Part shown: piece by piece, positions 8,812 through 16,597 of the stretch | How positions within the stretch are numbered: the stretch's first letter is position 1 | Layout: every line of letters starts with the position of its first letter | From: CAIYRG01 sp964494505 | GTDB lineage: Bacteria; Pseudomonadota; Alphaproteobacteria; Micropepsales; Micropepsaceae | NCBI GenBank assembly: GCA_964494505.1 | Contig: CAZBRO010000019.1 | Location: 1 to 64,000 of the forward strand | Length of the DNA stretch: 64,000 bases | Direction of reading: 5' to 3' | Notes under the pieces: model-generated | What the model saw: the letters and a program-made list of their open reading frames with translations, nothing else | Databases searched by the model: none | What the model was told of the DNA's origin: nothing | Program-made: the position numbers and the translations under genes

Positions 8812-9364
8812 GCGCGTCTGGATTGCGGGCATTGTATCGGCGGCAATTGCGGGGGCGGCATTTGCGGCTGCGCCCGCCGGGGCGGCGGCGCCCCCGCCGC
8901 CCAAATTGGGGCGGCCAGCGACGGCCGAGGACATCGCCAAAATCGACATCAGCATCCCGCCGGACGGGAAAGGCCTTCCAGCCGGTTCCGGTTCGGTCGC
9001 CCAAGGTGCGGCCGTGTTCGCGCAGAAATGCTCCGTCTGCCACGGCGCCAATGCCGAGGGGACGCCGTCGGGCGACCGGCTGGTGGGCGGGGTGGGCTCG
9101 CTCGCAAGCCCCAACCCGCTGAAGACAGTGACCTCCTACTGGCCCTATGCGACCACGGTATTCGATTACATCCGCCGGGCCATGCCGATCACCAATCCCC
9201 AGTCGCTGCAGAACGACGAGGTGTACGCGGTCGTGGCTTTCATCCTCTCGCGCGACAATGTCGTGCCGATGGATGCGGTGCTGGACGCGCAGTCGCTGCC
9301 CAAGGTCCAGATGCCCAATAAAGCGGGCTTCGTGAACTGGGAGCCCCGCCTGATCAAGCCATAG
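8804..9364 (+). CDS. c-type cytochrome, partner of the sulfite dehydrogenase
   Basis: 186 residues with a Sec signal peptide (residues 1 to about 28) and one haem-binding motif C76-x2-C79-H80 (CSVCH). A methionine in RRAMPITNPQSL is a candidate sixth haem ligand. The start overlaps the dehydrogenase gene, so the two are co-translated; it resembles SoxD/SorB-type cytochromes that accept electrons from the molybdenum subunit. Mono-haem, unlike two-haem SoxD. Confidence 0.85.
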   Translation: MSKRVWIAGIVSAAIAGAAFAAAPAGAAAPPPPKLGRPATAEDIAKIDISIPPDGKGLPAGSGSVAQGAAVFAQKCSVCHGANAEGTPSGDRLVGGVGSLASPNPLKTVTSYWPYATTVFDYIRRAMPITNPQSLQNDEVYAVVAFILSRDNVVPMDAVLDAQSLPKVQMPNKAGFVNWEPRLIKP

Positions 9365-9465
9365 TAGCAAGGGGGCCGCTGCTGGAACGGGCTGCCGCGT
9401 TGGGCTAAGCTCGCGGCACGCGCGAAGACATGCATCCGTGGAAACTCAACAGAGGGACGCGGGCT

Positions 9466-10098
9466 ATGACGACCCTATCCAGATCCAAGTCTATGCTGCT
9501 TGTGCCGATGCTCGCGGGCCTCGGCTTCATCTCGCCATCGGCTTCGGCCGCAACGGCGGTTTCCCTCAAGAACACCGGCCCGGCCGCGGTGCAGGTCGGT
9601 TTCGACGGAGGCGCGCCGGTCACTATCGCGCCGGGCTCGACCCAGCGGCTCACGTTGAACGATGGTCCGCATACGGCGCAATGCCGCTACGAAGGCGGCT
9701 ATGATGGCTGCAACCTGACCGACAGTTTCACCATCGCGGGCGCCAAGGAGATGAGGCTCAATCTGCTGCCGATCTTCACGCTGGAGCATGCGGTCGCGCT
9801 GGCGAAAGAGGGCAATCTGTCGCTCGAGACGCGGACCGACGGCTGGGCGACGAGCACGTTGCAGGTGACCGGATCGGCCGAGGATTGCGGCACCTATGAA
9901 TCGGGCAAATTGGGTGCGGTGTCCAAGCGCGTGACCACACGGATGGCCATCCGCAACGCGACGGTGGCGACGGAGAATCTGTGCGGCAATGTCGGCGCGG
10001 TGATCGGCACGATGGTCGGCGGCACGCAGCTTTATTTCCATCCGCGCTTCGTCACCTTCAAGGACAAGAGCGGAAATCCGGTCCTGGTCCGCCAATAG
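9466..10098 (+). CDS. Secreted hypothetical protein
   Basis: 210 residues beginning with a Sec signal peptide cleaved after SPSASA near residue 29. The mature part is beta-rich with four cysteines (CRYEGGYDGC and two later) that could pair in the periplasm. GAGGGA upstream supports ATG 9466. No family recognised. It lies about 100 bases after the cytochrome gene and 60 before the M28 peptidase gene in the same direction. Confidence 0.65.
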   Translation: MTTLSRSKSMLLVPMLAGLGFISPSASAATAVSLKNTGPAAVQVGFDGGAPVTIAPGSTQRLTLNDGPHTAQCRYEGGYDGCNLTDSFTIAGAKEMRLNLLPIFTLEHAVALAKEGNLSLETRTDGWATSTLQVTGSAEDCGTYESGKLGAVSKRVTTRMAIRNATVATENLCGNVGAVIGTMVGGTQLYFHPRFVTFKDKSGNPVLVRQ

Positions 10099-10161
10099 GC
10101 CGCCTGATTTTGCCAGACGGCCAGTGCTATTCTGTCCTTGCGTTCGTCATCCGAGGACATC

Positions 10162-11346
10162 ATGCGCCGGATCGTCTTGTGCGCCGCCCTTGCGGGGCTG
10201 GCCGTTCTGCCGGGTGGACCTGTGCTTGCGCAACCGGCGGCCACCGATCCCATCGCGACGCTGGTGGGGCGGCTCGATCTCGAAAAATACAAGGCAACGA
10301 TCAAGGGCCTGACCCAATTCGGCGACCGCCGCCAGGGCACCGACCGCAATCGCGCTGCGGTCGATTGGATCGAGGCCCAGCTTCGGAGCTATGGCTGCGC
10401 GACCGAGCGGCTGCATTACACCTATACGCCGGCTCCTCCGCGCCCGCGCGCAGGCCGGCCAGCGACTCCGCCCTTGCGTTCCGTCGGCGGCGGACGCCCC
10501 CGCGGCGTGCGCATGCCGACGGGCGTGAACGACGACCCCAACCGGCAGCCCGACCCGCGCGTGCGCGCGCTCGACATGCAGCCATCCCAGCCGGGGCCGC
10601 GCGAGGAGGTCTACTGCACCAAGGTCGGCACGACGCATCCCGAGGAGATGTACATCGTCGGGGCGCATATGGACGGCATCGGTTGGGGCGAAGCCGCCAA
10701 TGACGATGGTTCCGGGACCGCGCTGGTCATGGAAGTGGCGCGCGTCTTGAGCGGCCCCGGCGTCGTCACCGACCGCACCATCCGCTTCGCGCTATGGAAC
10801 AACGAAGAGACCGGCCTGGACGGCGCGAGCGCCTATGTGGAACAGCGCCGGGCGCTGCAGGGAAAGGAAAATCCGGCGGGGTCGACGAAATATCCCGAGC
10901 CGAAATGGCTTGGCATGATCCAGCACGACATGATGCTGTTCGATCACGGCATGCCAAAGCCCGACGGCACGTTAGCCAAGGAACAGCGCCCCGAAGCCGA
11001 CATCAACATCGAATTCCAGAGTGCGGCGAAAATGGGCGGCGGCGGCGAGGCGCTCGCCTGGGCGTTTGAGAGCGCGAACGAGCGCTATGCCAGCGATTAT
11101 CCCGCTTCGGTGAGCGGGCACATGACCAACACCGATTCGGCGCCGTTCCAGGATGTGGTGCCGGCGATCAGCTTGCGCGAGAACGAGCGGGGTACGCAGA
11201 TCGGCAGCGGCTGGGACCCGCAATGGCATCAGCCGACCGATCTTTACACGACCTACAACGACAAGGATTTCCGGCTGGGGCTGAACGCGGCTCAGACGAC
11301 GCTGGCAGCGATTGCCCAGCTCGCCGGGGCGAAGCTGGCGCGGTAA
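10162..11346 (+). CDS. M28 family metallopeptidase, exported
   Basis: 394 residues with a Sec signal peptide ending near LAQPAA. The di-zinc ligands of M28 aminopeptidases are readable: His in GAHMDGIGWG, bridging Asp in NDDGSG, the catalytic Glu pair in NNEETG, and the last His in WHQPTD. A Pro/Arg-rich insert at about residues 90-130 (PRPRAGRPATPPLRS) is unusual for the family. ATG 10162 is preferred over an upstream TTG. Probably a periplasmic aminopeptidase; substrate unknown. Confidence 0.85.
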   Translation: MRRIVLCAALAGLAVLPGGPVLAQPAATDPIATLVGRLDLEKYKATIKGLTQFGDRRQGTDRNRAAVDWIEAQLRSYGCATERLHYTYTPAPPRPRAGRPATPPLRSVGGGRPRGVRMPTGVNDDPNRQPDPRVRALDMQPSQPGPREEVYCTKVGTTHPEEMYIVGAHMDGIGWGEAANDDGSGTALVMEVARVLSGPGVVTDRTIRFALWNNEETGLDGASAYVEQRRALQGKENPAGSTKYPEPKWLGMIQHDMMLFDHGMPKPDGTLAKEQRPEADINIEFQSAAKMGGGGEALAWAFESANERYASDYPASVSGHMTNTDSAPFQDVVPAISLRENERGTQIGSGWDPQWHQPTDLYTTYNDKDFRLGLNAAQTTLAAIAQLAGAKLAR

Positions 11347-11357
11347 GGCCGCCTTCC

Positions 11358-11687
11358 TCAATAAATTTCGAAACAGGCAGCCGGGTCCCGCTGAAACGCA
11401 AATATCGCTTCGGCATGTTGACGCAGCAGGGATTCCACCGTTGCGGTAGACTGGTTGCCGCATCGGAGCCAGATCACCTTGGGCGGTGCACCCCGGAGCG
11501 CCGCCATCTCGGCGAAATCCGCATCAAGCGTTACGAGAGTGAACGCGTTTGACGCAGCAAAATCCCAGATGGCGGCATCACTGGCTTTGTCGAGCCCAAG
11601 CAGCCGTACCTGACTCGACTCACGAAACAGGTCGTCCAGGTTTGCGCAAAGTTTGAAGCTGAGGTTCTGATCGAACAGAAGCTTCAT
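11358..11687 (-). CDS. DUF5615 PIN-like toxin
   Basis: 109 residues, a compact PIN-like ribonuclease fold. Acidic residues expected for metal binding are Asp5/Gln in LLFDQNLS and the TLDADFAEMA segment near residue 55. It starts at ATG 11687, overlapping the DUF433 stop by four bases (ATGA). DUF5615 proteins next to DUF433 are classed as VapC-like toxin modules; RNase activity is inferred from family. The plus-strand neighbour ends 11 bases away, so the module is tail to tail with the M28 gene. Confidence 0.8.
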   Translation of the reverse strand: MKLLFDQNLSFKLCANLDDLFRESSQVRLLGLDKASDAAIWDFAASNAFTLVTLDADFAEMAALRGAPPKVIWLRCGNQSTATVESLLRQHAEAIFAFQRDPAACFEIY

Positions 11688-11905
11688 TTCGCAGCGATGA
11701 GACGGCGCTCGCGCTCGGCCGCGTAGGCGAGGCATGCACGAATGTCGTTCTCCGACAGTTCCGGATAATCGGCGAGGATTTCCGCGTGCGACATGCCGCT
11801 GGCGAGCCAACCAAGAACGTCTGCCACGGCGATGCGGAGCCCCCGGATACAAGGCCGTCCGCCTCGCTTTCCAGGCTCAATGGTGATGTGCTCCCGATAA
11901 TCCAT
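11684..11905 (-). CDS. DUF433 antitoxin
   Basis: 73 residues with the DUF433 signature: ITIEPGKRGGRPCIRGLRI followed by VADVLGWLASGMSHAEILADYPEL, a helix-turn-helix-like arrangement. It is upstream of and overlapping the toxin gene, the standard antitoxin-first order. Start chosen at ATG 11905; GTG 11911 is also in frame. The promoter geometry places transcription start on this ATG, suggesting a leaderless message. Confidence 0.8.
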   Translation of the reverse strand: MDYREHITIEPGKRGGRPCIRGLRIAVADVLGWLASGMSHAEILADYPELSENDIRACLAYAAERERRLIAAK

Positions 11906-11911
11906 GTGCAC

Positions 11912-11940
11912 AGTGTAGCGTCATCGAGGGCTGCCGCCAA
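11912..11940 (-). promoter_or_regulatory. Promoter of the DUF433/DUF5615 module
   Basis: On the minus strand TTGGCG (11940-11935), 17 bases, TACACT (11917-11912). The expected start, seven bases on, is the A of ATG 11905. There is no room for a ribosome binding site. Confidence 0.5.
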
Positions 11941-11958
11941 ATTCTGCCGTCGTAAGGC

Positions 11959-12693
11959 TTATTCCGACTTGAAGCGGCGGAACTGCATGGCATCGAGCTT
12001 GGCCGCGAGCTTCTTCGCTTCAATGGCGGGCTCCATGAGCAGGGCAGGCTTCTTCAGGCCCTTGACCGCCCCCGCCATGACAATCGCATTCCGGTATTTT
12101 TTCCCCGGCCGGTCCAGGATGCGCACATCGGGTGAGGAGGCGTAGAGGGCTGCCGCGATGCGGCCTGCCGAATCGTCCGTATCGCTCGCGACATGGACAT
12201 TCACGAAGATCGCACCCTTCGCGCGCAGTCGCTTGAACGCCTGCGCGAACACGTGCTCCGACAGCAGGTCCGAAGCGATGTGCCCGCCACGGAAGGCGTC
12301 GAACACGACGGCATCGAATTTCTTCCGCGTGGCGAAGAGATAATCCGCCCCGTCGGCGACCCGGCACGCGACCGTTTCCGGCAATCCGAAATAGCGGCGT
12401 GCCAGAAGGAAGGCTTGTGGGTTCACGTCCACCGCCACAACCTGGACGCCCGCGCGCGTCAGCATGGTGGCAAGCGAGCCGCCGGCGCAGCCGATCATCA
12501 GAACGGTCTCGGCCTGCTTCTGGCGCAAGAGTCCGAAGATCGCGTGGATGTAGTTCAGCAGGCTGACGCCGTTCCTGTCCGCGCGGCTCTGGTAGTAATC
12601 GCCCTGCGAATAGGCGATGGCGCCGGTCTTCATCTCCTCTTCGATATTGATCGGGGGACCGAAGCGGGATTTGCCGTGCGCGAGCGGCGGCAC
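11959..12693 (-). CDS. Spermidine synthase-like methyltransferase-fold protein
   Basis: 244 residues with a Rossmann SAM-type fold: VLMIGCAGGSLATML (motif I, about 65-79), VVAVDVNPQAF (motif II) and the DAVVFDAFRGGHI segment that matches the spermidine synthase core. N-terminal transmembrane regions seen in fused spermidine synthases are absent. The GTG start at 12693 directly abuts the fabI stop (TAG then GTG), so it is the fourth cistron of the fabA-fabB-fabI operon. Whether it makes a polyamine or methylates something is unclear; the catalytic Asp context is only partly conserved. Confidence 0.7.
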   Translation of the reverse strand: MPPLAHGKSRFGPPINIEEEMKTGAIAYSQGDYYQSRADRNGVSLLNYIHAIFGLLRQKQAETVLMIGCAGGSLATMLTRAGVQVVAVDVNPQAFLLARRYFGLPETVACRVADGADYLFATRKKFDAVVFDAFRGGHIASDLLSEHVFAQAFKRLRAKGAIFVNVHVASDTDDSAGRIAAALYASSPDVRILDRPGKKYRNAIVMAGAVKGLKKPALLMEPAIEAKKLAAKLDAMQFRRFKSE

Positions 12694-13557
12694 CTATTCC
12701 GGATCGCCGTTTTCGGGCGCGATCCAGCCTTTCAGATCGCCGGTCGGCGGCATGCCGATGACATTGTATCCCGCATCGACAAAGTGAATCTCGCCGGTCA
12801 CACCCGCCGACAATTCCGAAAGCAGATAGAGCGCGGCTCCGCCGACATGTTCGAGTTCGATGTTCTTCTTGAGCGGGCTGTGGGCCTTGTTCCATTTGAA
12901 CACCATGCGCGCATCGCCGACGGCTGAGCCCGCGAGCGTGCGCATGGGTCCTGCCGAAATCGCGTTCACGCGGATGCCGTCCTTGCCGAGATCGGCCGCG
13001 AGATAGCGCACGCTTGCCTCGAGGGCTGCTTTGGCCACCCCCATGACATTGTAGTTCGGCATCACGCGCGACGCCCCGCCATAGGTCAGGGTGACGAGTG
13101 CGCCGCCGGGCTTCATCATCCGCGCCGCGCGCCGCGCCACGTCGGTGAAGGAATAGCAGGATATGTTCAGCGTACTGAGGAAATTCTGCCGGCTGGTCTC
13201 GACATAGCGGCCCTTGAGCTCGTTCTTGTCGGAATAGGCGATGGCATGGACCACGAAGTCGAGCCCGCCCCAGGCCTCGGCGAGCAAGCCAAACCCCGCA
13301 TCCAGGTCGGAATCGTTGCCGACGTCGCAGGGGATGACGATGCGCGAGCCGATACTTTCGGCAAGCGGGCGCACGCGTTTGCCTTGCGCGTCCCCCTGGA
13401 AGGTAAAGGCGAGTTCCGCCCCTTGCGCCGACAGCGCACGCGCGATGCCCCAGGCAATGGAATGGTCGTTGGCGACCCCCATGATGAGGCCGCGCCTGCC
13501 CTCCATCAGCGTTCCGGTTTTTGCGCCCTCGGCGATCGCGCGATTTCTGTCAAGCAT
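12694..13557 (-). CDS. fabI: Enoyl-[acyl-carrier-protein] reductase [NADH]
   Basis: Last reduction step of each fatty-acid elongation cycle. 287 residues. Rossmann start GLIMGVANDHSIAWGIA is the FabI-type NADH motif; the catalytic Tyr and Lys are in MPNYNVMGVAKAALE (Y-x6-K). The start overlaps the fabB stop by eight bases. FabI is the target of triclosan-type inhibitors in other species. Third gene of the fab operon. Confidence 0.95.
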   Translation of the reverse strand: MLDRNRAIAEGAKTGTLMEGRRGLIMGVANDHSIAWGIARALSAQGAELAFTFQGDAQGKRVRPLAESIGSRIVIPCDVGNDSDLDAGFGLLAEAWGGLDFVVHAIAYSDKNELKGRYVETSRQNFLSTLNISCYSFTDVARRAARMMKPGGALVTLTYGGASRVMPNYNVMGVAKAALEASVRYLAADLGKDGIRVNAISAGPMRTLAGSAVGDARMVFKWNKAHSPLKKNIELEHVGGAALYLLSELSAGVTGEIHFVDAGYNVIGMPPTGDLKGWIAPENGDPE

Positions 13558-14776
13558 CGTGGCGCCCGAAGACCAGCGAAGCGTTGGTGCCGCCGAAGCC
13601 GAAGCTGTTCGACATCACGGTTTCGAGCTTCGCATTGTCGATGCGCTTTCGCACAATGGGCGCGTCGGCCACTTCGGGATCGATCTCCTCGATGTTCGCC
13701 GATTCCGCGATGAAGCCGCTCTGCATCTGCAGCAGGGAGTAGATCGCCTCATGCACGCCGGCGGCGCCCAGCGAATGCCCGGTCAGCGATTTGGTCGAAT
13801 TGACCGGCGGCATGTTCTTGCCGAACACTTCGCGCATGGCGCCGATTTCGGTGACGTCGCCTACCGGTGTCGAGGTGCCATGCGCGTTCACGTAATCGAT
13901 GGGGGCCTTTATGTCCGCCATGGCCTGGCGCATGCAGCGTACCGCACCTTCTCCGGACGGGGCCACCATGTCGTAGCCGTCCGAGGTTGCGCCGTAACCC
14001 ACCAGCTCGGCGTAGATTTTCGCGCCGCGCGCCTTGGCGCGCTCCAGTTCCTCCAGCACCACCACCCCCCCGCCGCCCGCGATGACGAACCCGTCGCGGT
14101 TCTTGTCATAGGCGCGGCTCGCGCGCTCCGGTGTGTCGTTGTAGCGCGACGAAAGCGCCCCCATGGCGTCGAACAGAACGGACATGGACCAGTCCAATTC
14201 CTCTCCGCCGCCCGCGAACATCACGTCCTGCTTGCCCCATTGAATCAGCTCCGCGGCATTGCCGATGCAATGAGCGCTCGTGGCGCAGGCCGAACTGATG
14301 GAATAGGAAAGCCCCTTGATCTTGAACCAGGTGGCGAGCACCGCCGAACAGGTCGACGACATCGCCTTGGGCACCACGAAAGGCCCCACGCGCTTAGGCC
14401 CCTTCACGGGCTCGCTCCGGGCCGTGTCGGCGGCGGCGATCAGCGCCTTGGTCGAGGGTCCGCCCGAGCCCATGATCAATCCGGTGCGCGGGTTGACGAT
14501 GTCCTTTTCCTCAAGCCCCGAATCGGCCAGCGCCTGCTGCATGGCCAGGAAATTGTAGGCGGCGCCATCGCCCATGAAGCGGCGGGCGCGGCGTTCGATG
14601 CCGGAGTCGAGATCAACCTTGAGGCTGCCCTCGACCTGGCTGCGGAATCCCATGCGCTGATAATCGGGCGCTTTCGTAATGCCGGAGCGGGCGTCGTGCA
14701 GCGACGCCGTCACTTCCTGCGTGTTGTTGCCGATCGGGCAGATGATGCCGAGACCGGTCACGGCGACGCGCCTCAT
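13550..14776 (-). CDS. fabB: 3-oxoacyl-[acyl-carrier-protein] synthase I
   Basis: Condensing enzyme that elongates the cis-unsaturated intermediate made by FabA. 408 residues. The Cys-His-His triad is visible: SSACATSAHC, NAHGTSTPVGD and TGHSLGAAG. Pairing with fabA supports FabB rather than FabF. It lies 45 bases downstream of fabA and overlaps fabI, in the conserved alphaproteobacterial order fabA-fabB-fabI. Confidence 0.95.
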   Translation of the reverse strand: MRRVAVTGLGIICPIGNNTQEVTASLHDARSGITKAPDYQRMGFRSQVEGSLKVDLDSGIERRARRFMGDGAAYNFLAMQQALADSGLEEKDIVNPRTGLIMGSGGPSTKALIAAADTARSEPVKGPKRVGPFVVPKAMSSTCSAVLATWFKIKGLSYSISSACATSAHCIGNAAELIQWGKQDVMFAGGGEELDWSMSVLFDAMGALSSRYNDTPERASRAYDKNRDGFVIAGGGGVVVLEELERAKARGAKIYAELVGYGATSDGYDMVAPSGEGAVRCMRQAMADIKAPIDYVNAHGTSTPVGDVTEIGAMREVFGKNMPPVNSTKSLTGHSLGAAGVHEAIYSLLQMQSGFIAESANIEEIDPEVADAPIVRKRIDNAKLETVMSNSFGFGGTNASLVFGRHDA

Positions 14777-14821
14777 GGCCGCTGTCCTTCCTGTCTCATC
14801 GTTTGCGCGCGGGCTGACCCT

Positions 14822-15355
14822 TCAGCCGGCCGGCTGGGCGCCCGGATCGACGAACAGGCCGACGCGCAAGTCCTTGGCTTCATAGATAGGCTTGCCATCG
14901 ACTTTCATTACGCCATCGGCGATGCCGATCACCAGCCGGCGCATGACCACGCGCTTCAGGTCGATGGCGTAGCTCACCGCCTTCGCCGAGGGAAGCACCA
15001 TGCCGGTGAACTTTACTTCACCAACCCCGAGCGCGCGGCCGCGTCCGATGCCGCCCAGCCAACCCAGGAAGAAGCCCAGCATCTGCCACATCGCATCGAG
15101 GCCGAGACAGCCCGGCATCACCGGATCGCCCTGGAAATGGCACTTGAAGAACCAGAGGTCCGGCTTGATGTCGAAATCGGCCTGCACCTCGCCTTTGCCG
15201 AACAGGCCGCCGACATCGCAGATGCGGGTGATGCGGTCGAACATCAGCATCGGCGGCAGGGGCAATTGGGCATTGCCCGGCCCGAACAGTTCGCCCCGCG
15301 CGCAGGCCAGAAGCGCCTGGAGATCGAACGAGGCTTTGCGTACTTGTTTATCCAC
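14822..15355 (-). CDS. fabA: 3-hydroxydecanoyl-ACP dehydratase/isomerase
   Basis: Introduces the double bond of unsaturated fatty acids. 177 residues of hot-dog fold; the active-site His is in KCHFQGDPVMPGCLGLDAMW with the catalytic Asp in GLDAMWQ. Start is GTG 15355; no in-frame ATG lies close. It heads the fab operon and is divergent from irr. An Irr palindrome at 15418-15434 sits in the shared 174-base region, so iron may influence this operon. Confidence 0.95.
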   Translation of the reverse strand: MDKQVRKASFDLQALLACARGELFGPGNAQLPLPPMLMFDRITRICDVGGLFGKGEVQADFDIKPDLWFFKCHFQGDPVMPGCLGLDAMWQMLGFFLGWLGGIGRGRALGVGEVKFTGMVLPSAKAVSYAIDLKRVVMRRLVIGIADGVMKVDGKPIYEAKDLRVGLFVDPGAQPAG

Positions 15356-15417
15356 GTCATAACCCGAGCCGTGGCTTTCGCCACGCCCGCCCTTGAAAAA
15401 CCCCGCAGGTTTTCGTA

Positions 15418-15434
15418 CTTAGAATTGTTCTAAG
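15418..15434. promoter_or_regulatory. Irr/ICE box between fabA and irr
   Basis: CTTAGAA TTG TTCTAAG, a perfect 7-bp inverted repeat with 3-base centre. It fits the iron control element bound by Irr (TTAGAA...TTCTAA). A TATAAA at 15455-15460 on the plus strand would put the irr -35 region on the right arm of the box, so Irr could block its own promoter. Confidence 0.75.
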
Positions 15435-15529
15435 CACTCTCGCCGCCACCTGCTTATAAAGGTAGGATGGGACGGGAACACGTCCAGCGCAAGGTGCCGG
15501 TCTGAATTTTCGGTAATCATGGGATCGCG

Positions 15530-15958
15530 GTGCAACAGGAGAGACGCTTGGTCCAGAGGGCAAATCAATACACGGAGCGGTTGCGGAAAGCGGGGCTCAG
15601 GCCGACGCGGCAGCGGCTGGCTCTGGCGCAGCTGCTGTTCGCCCGCGGCGACCGCCATGTGACGGCCGAGCGGCTGCACGAGGAAGCGGCTGGAGCCGGA
15701 ATCGAGGTTTCTCTCGCCACCGTCTACAACACCATGCACCAGTTCACCGAAGGCGGCCTGCTCCGCGAAGTGACGGTGGATGGAACCCGGACCTATTTCG
15801 ACACCAATGTCGGAAATCATCATCATTTCTACTGCGAAGACGACGGTACGCTTTTGGACATCGACGGCGGCGCGATCGAAGTCGCGGGTGTGCCGGTGCC
15901 GCCCCAGGGGGCCCGGGTTGACCGGGTTGATGTGATCGTGCGGCTGAAGCGGCGTTGA
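15530..15958 (+). CDS. irr: Irr family iron/haem-responsive transcriptional regulator
   Basis: Fur-superfamily regulator that in alphaproteobacteria senses haem and controls iron genes. 142 residues; winged helix at about 20-80 (GLRPTRQRLALAQLL, SLATVYNTMHQF) and a His triplet 97-99 in GNHHHFYCEDD, the secondary haem site known from Irr. The zinc-binding C-terminal Cys pair of true Fur is absent. Start is uncertain: GTG 15530 is given, but TTG 15548 has AGGAGA seven bases upstream. Divergent from fabA, with Irr boxes on both sides of the gene. Confidence 0.88.
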   Translation: MQQERRLVQRANQYTERLRKAGLRPTRQRLALAQLLFARGDRHVTAERLHEEAAGAGIEVSLATVYNTMHQFTEGGLLREVTVDGTRTYFDTNVGNHHHFYCEDDGTLLDIDGGAIEVAGVPVPPQGARVDRVDVIVRLKRR

Positions 15959-15977
15959 AGCTGCCGCAAAATATTTT

Positions 15978-15996
15978 CTTTAGAACAATTCTAAAG
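15978..15996. promoter_or_regulatory. Irr/ICE box upstream of rubrerythrin
   Basis: CTTTAGAA CAA TTCTAAAG, a perfect 8-bp inverted repeat with 3-base centre, 92 bases before the rubrerythrin ATG and 20 after the irr stop. TTGACT at 15999-16004 follows at once and may be the -35 hexamer, though no good -10 is visible. Confidence 0.78.
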
Positions 15997-16087
15997 TATT
16001 GACTTCCCGCGTGCCGATTGGCACCCTCCCGGCGCAATGCGAAGGGCACAATTCTTCGCCGAAAGTTTTCAACACAGGAGAACCACC

Positions 16088-16507
16088 ATGGCTCTCAAGG
16101 GCAGCAAGACCGAGAACAATCTGAAGGACGCTTTCGCGGGCGAAAGCCAGGCCAACCGCCGTTACCTCTATTTCGCGCAGAAGGCCGATGTCGAAGGCTA
16201 CAACGACGTGTCGACGGTATTCCGCTCGACCGCGGAAGGCGAGACCGGGCACGCCCATGGCCATCTCGAATTCCTGGAAGCGGTAGGCGATCCGGCCACC
16301 GGAAAGCCGATCGGTCCGACCGACAAGAACCTTCTCTCGGCGATCGCCGGCGAGACGCACGAATACACCGACATGTATCCCGGCATGGCGCGCACCGCCC
16401 GCGAAGAGGGCTTCGAGGAGATCGCCGACTGGTTCGAGACGCTTGCGAAAGCCGAAAAGAGCCACGCCGGCCGTTTCCAGAAGGCGCTCGACTCGCTGGG
16501 CAAGTAA
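16088..16507 (+). CDS. Rubrerythrin family protein
   Basis: Di-iron ferritin-like protein linked to peroxide reduction and iron handling. 139 residues, only the four-helix part; the C-terminal rubredoxin domain of classical rubrerythrin is missing, so electrons must come from another protein. Metal ligands are Glu19 (FAGESQANRRY), the GETGHAHGH segment, and E-x-x-H in AGETHEYTDM and KAEKSHAG. AGGAGA six bases before ATG 16088 fixes the start. An Irr box lies upstream; an Fe-S oxidoreductase and a DUF3501 gene follow on the same strand. Confidence 0.92.
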   Translation: MALKGSKTENNLKDAFAGESQANRRYLYFAQKADVEGYNDVSTVFRSTAEGETGHAHGHLEFLEAVGDPATGKPIGPTDKNLLSAIAGETHEYTDMYPGMARTAREEGFEEIADWFETLAKAEKSHAGRFQKALDSLGK

Positions 16508-16511
16508 GCCA

Positions 16512-16586
16512 GGCGAATAGGGAATAGCGAATAGGGAATGGCGAGTGGGGGATGGCGCATTCGCCACTCGCTATTCGCCATTCGCG
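16512..16586. repeat. Interspersed palindrome, type A (GCGAATAG family), copy 1
   Basis: Short-period units of GCGAATAG/GGAATAG on the left, and CGCTATTCGCCATTCGC on the right, able to fold into a long hairpin. It fills the gap between rubrerythrin and the Fe-S oxidoreductase gene. Related copies are at 29377-29418 and 37054-37105. Confidence 0.75.
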
Positions 16587-16597
16587 AGGACCGATGA

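Noticed and set aside
7186..9114. Minus-strand open frame of 642 codons opposite the sulfite dehydrogenase
   Set aside because: Antisense of clear plus-strand genes; low-complexity His/Arg/Gly composition.
7519..9364. Full Sox thiosulfate oxidation cluster
   Set aside because: Only the C- and D-like subunits are present; no soxXYZAB genes in the window.
13241..15433. Plus-strand open frame of 730 codons opposite fabA-fabB-fabI
   Set aside because: Covers three confirmed minus-strand genes; no recognisable protein.
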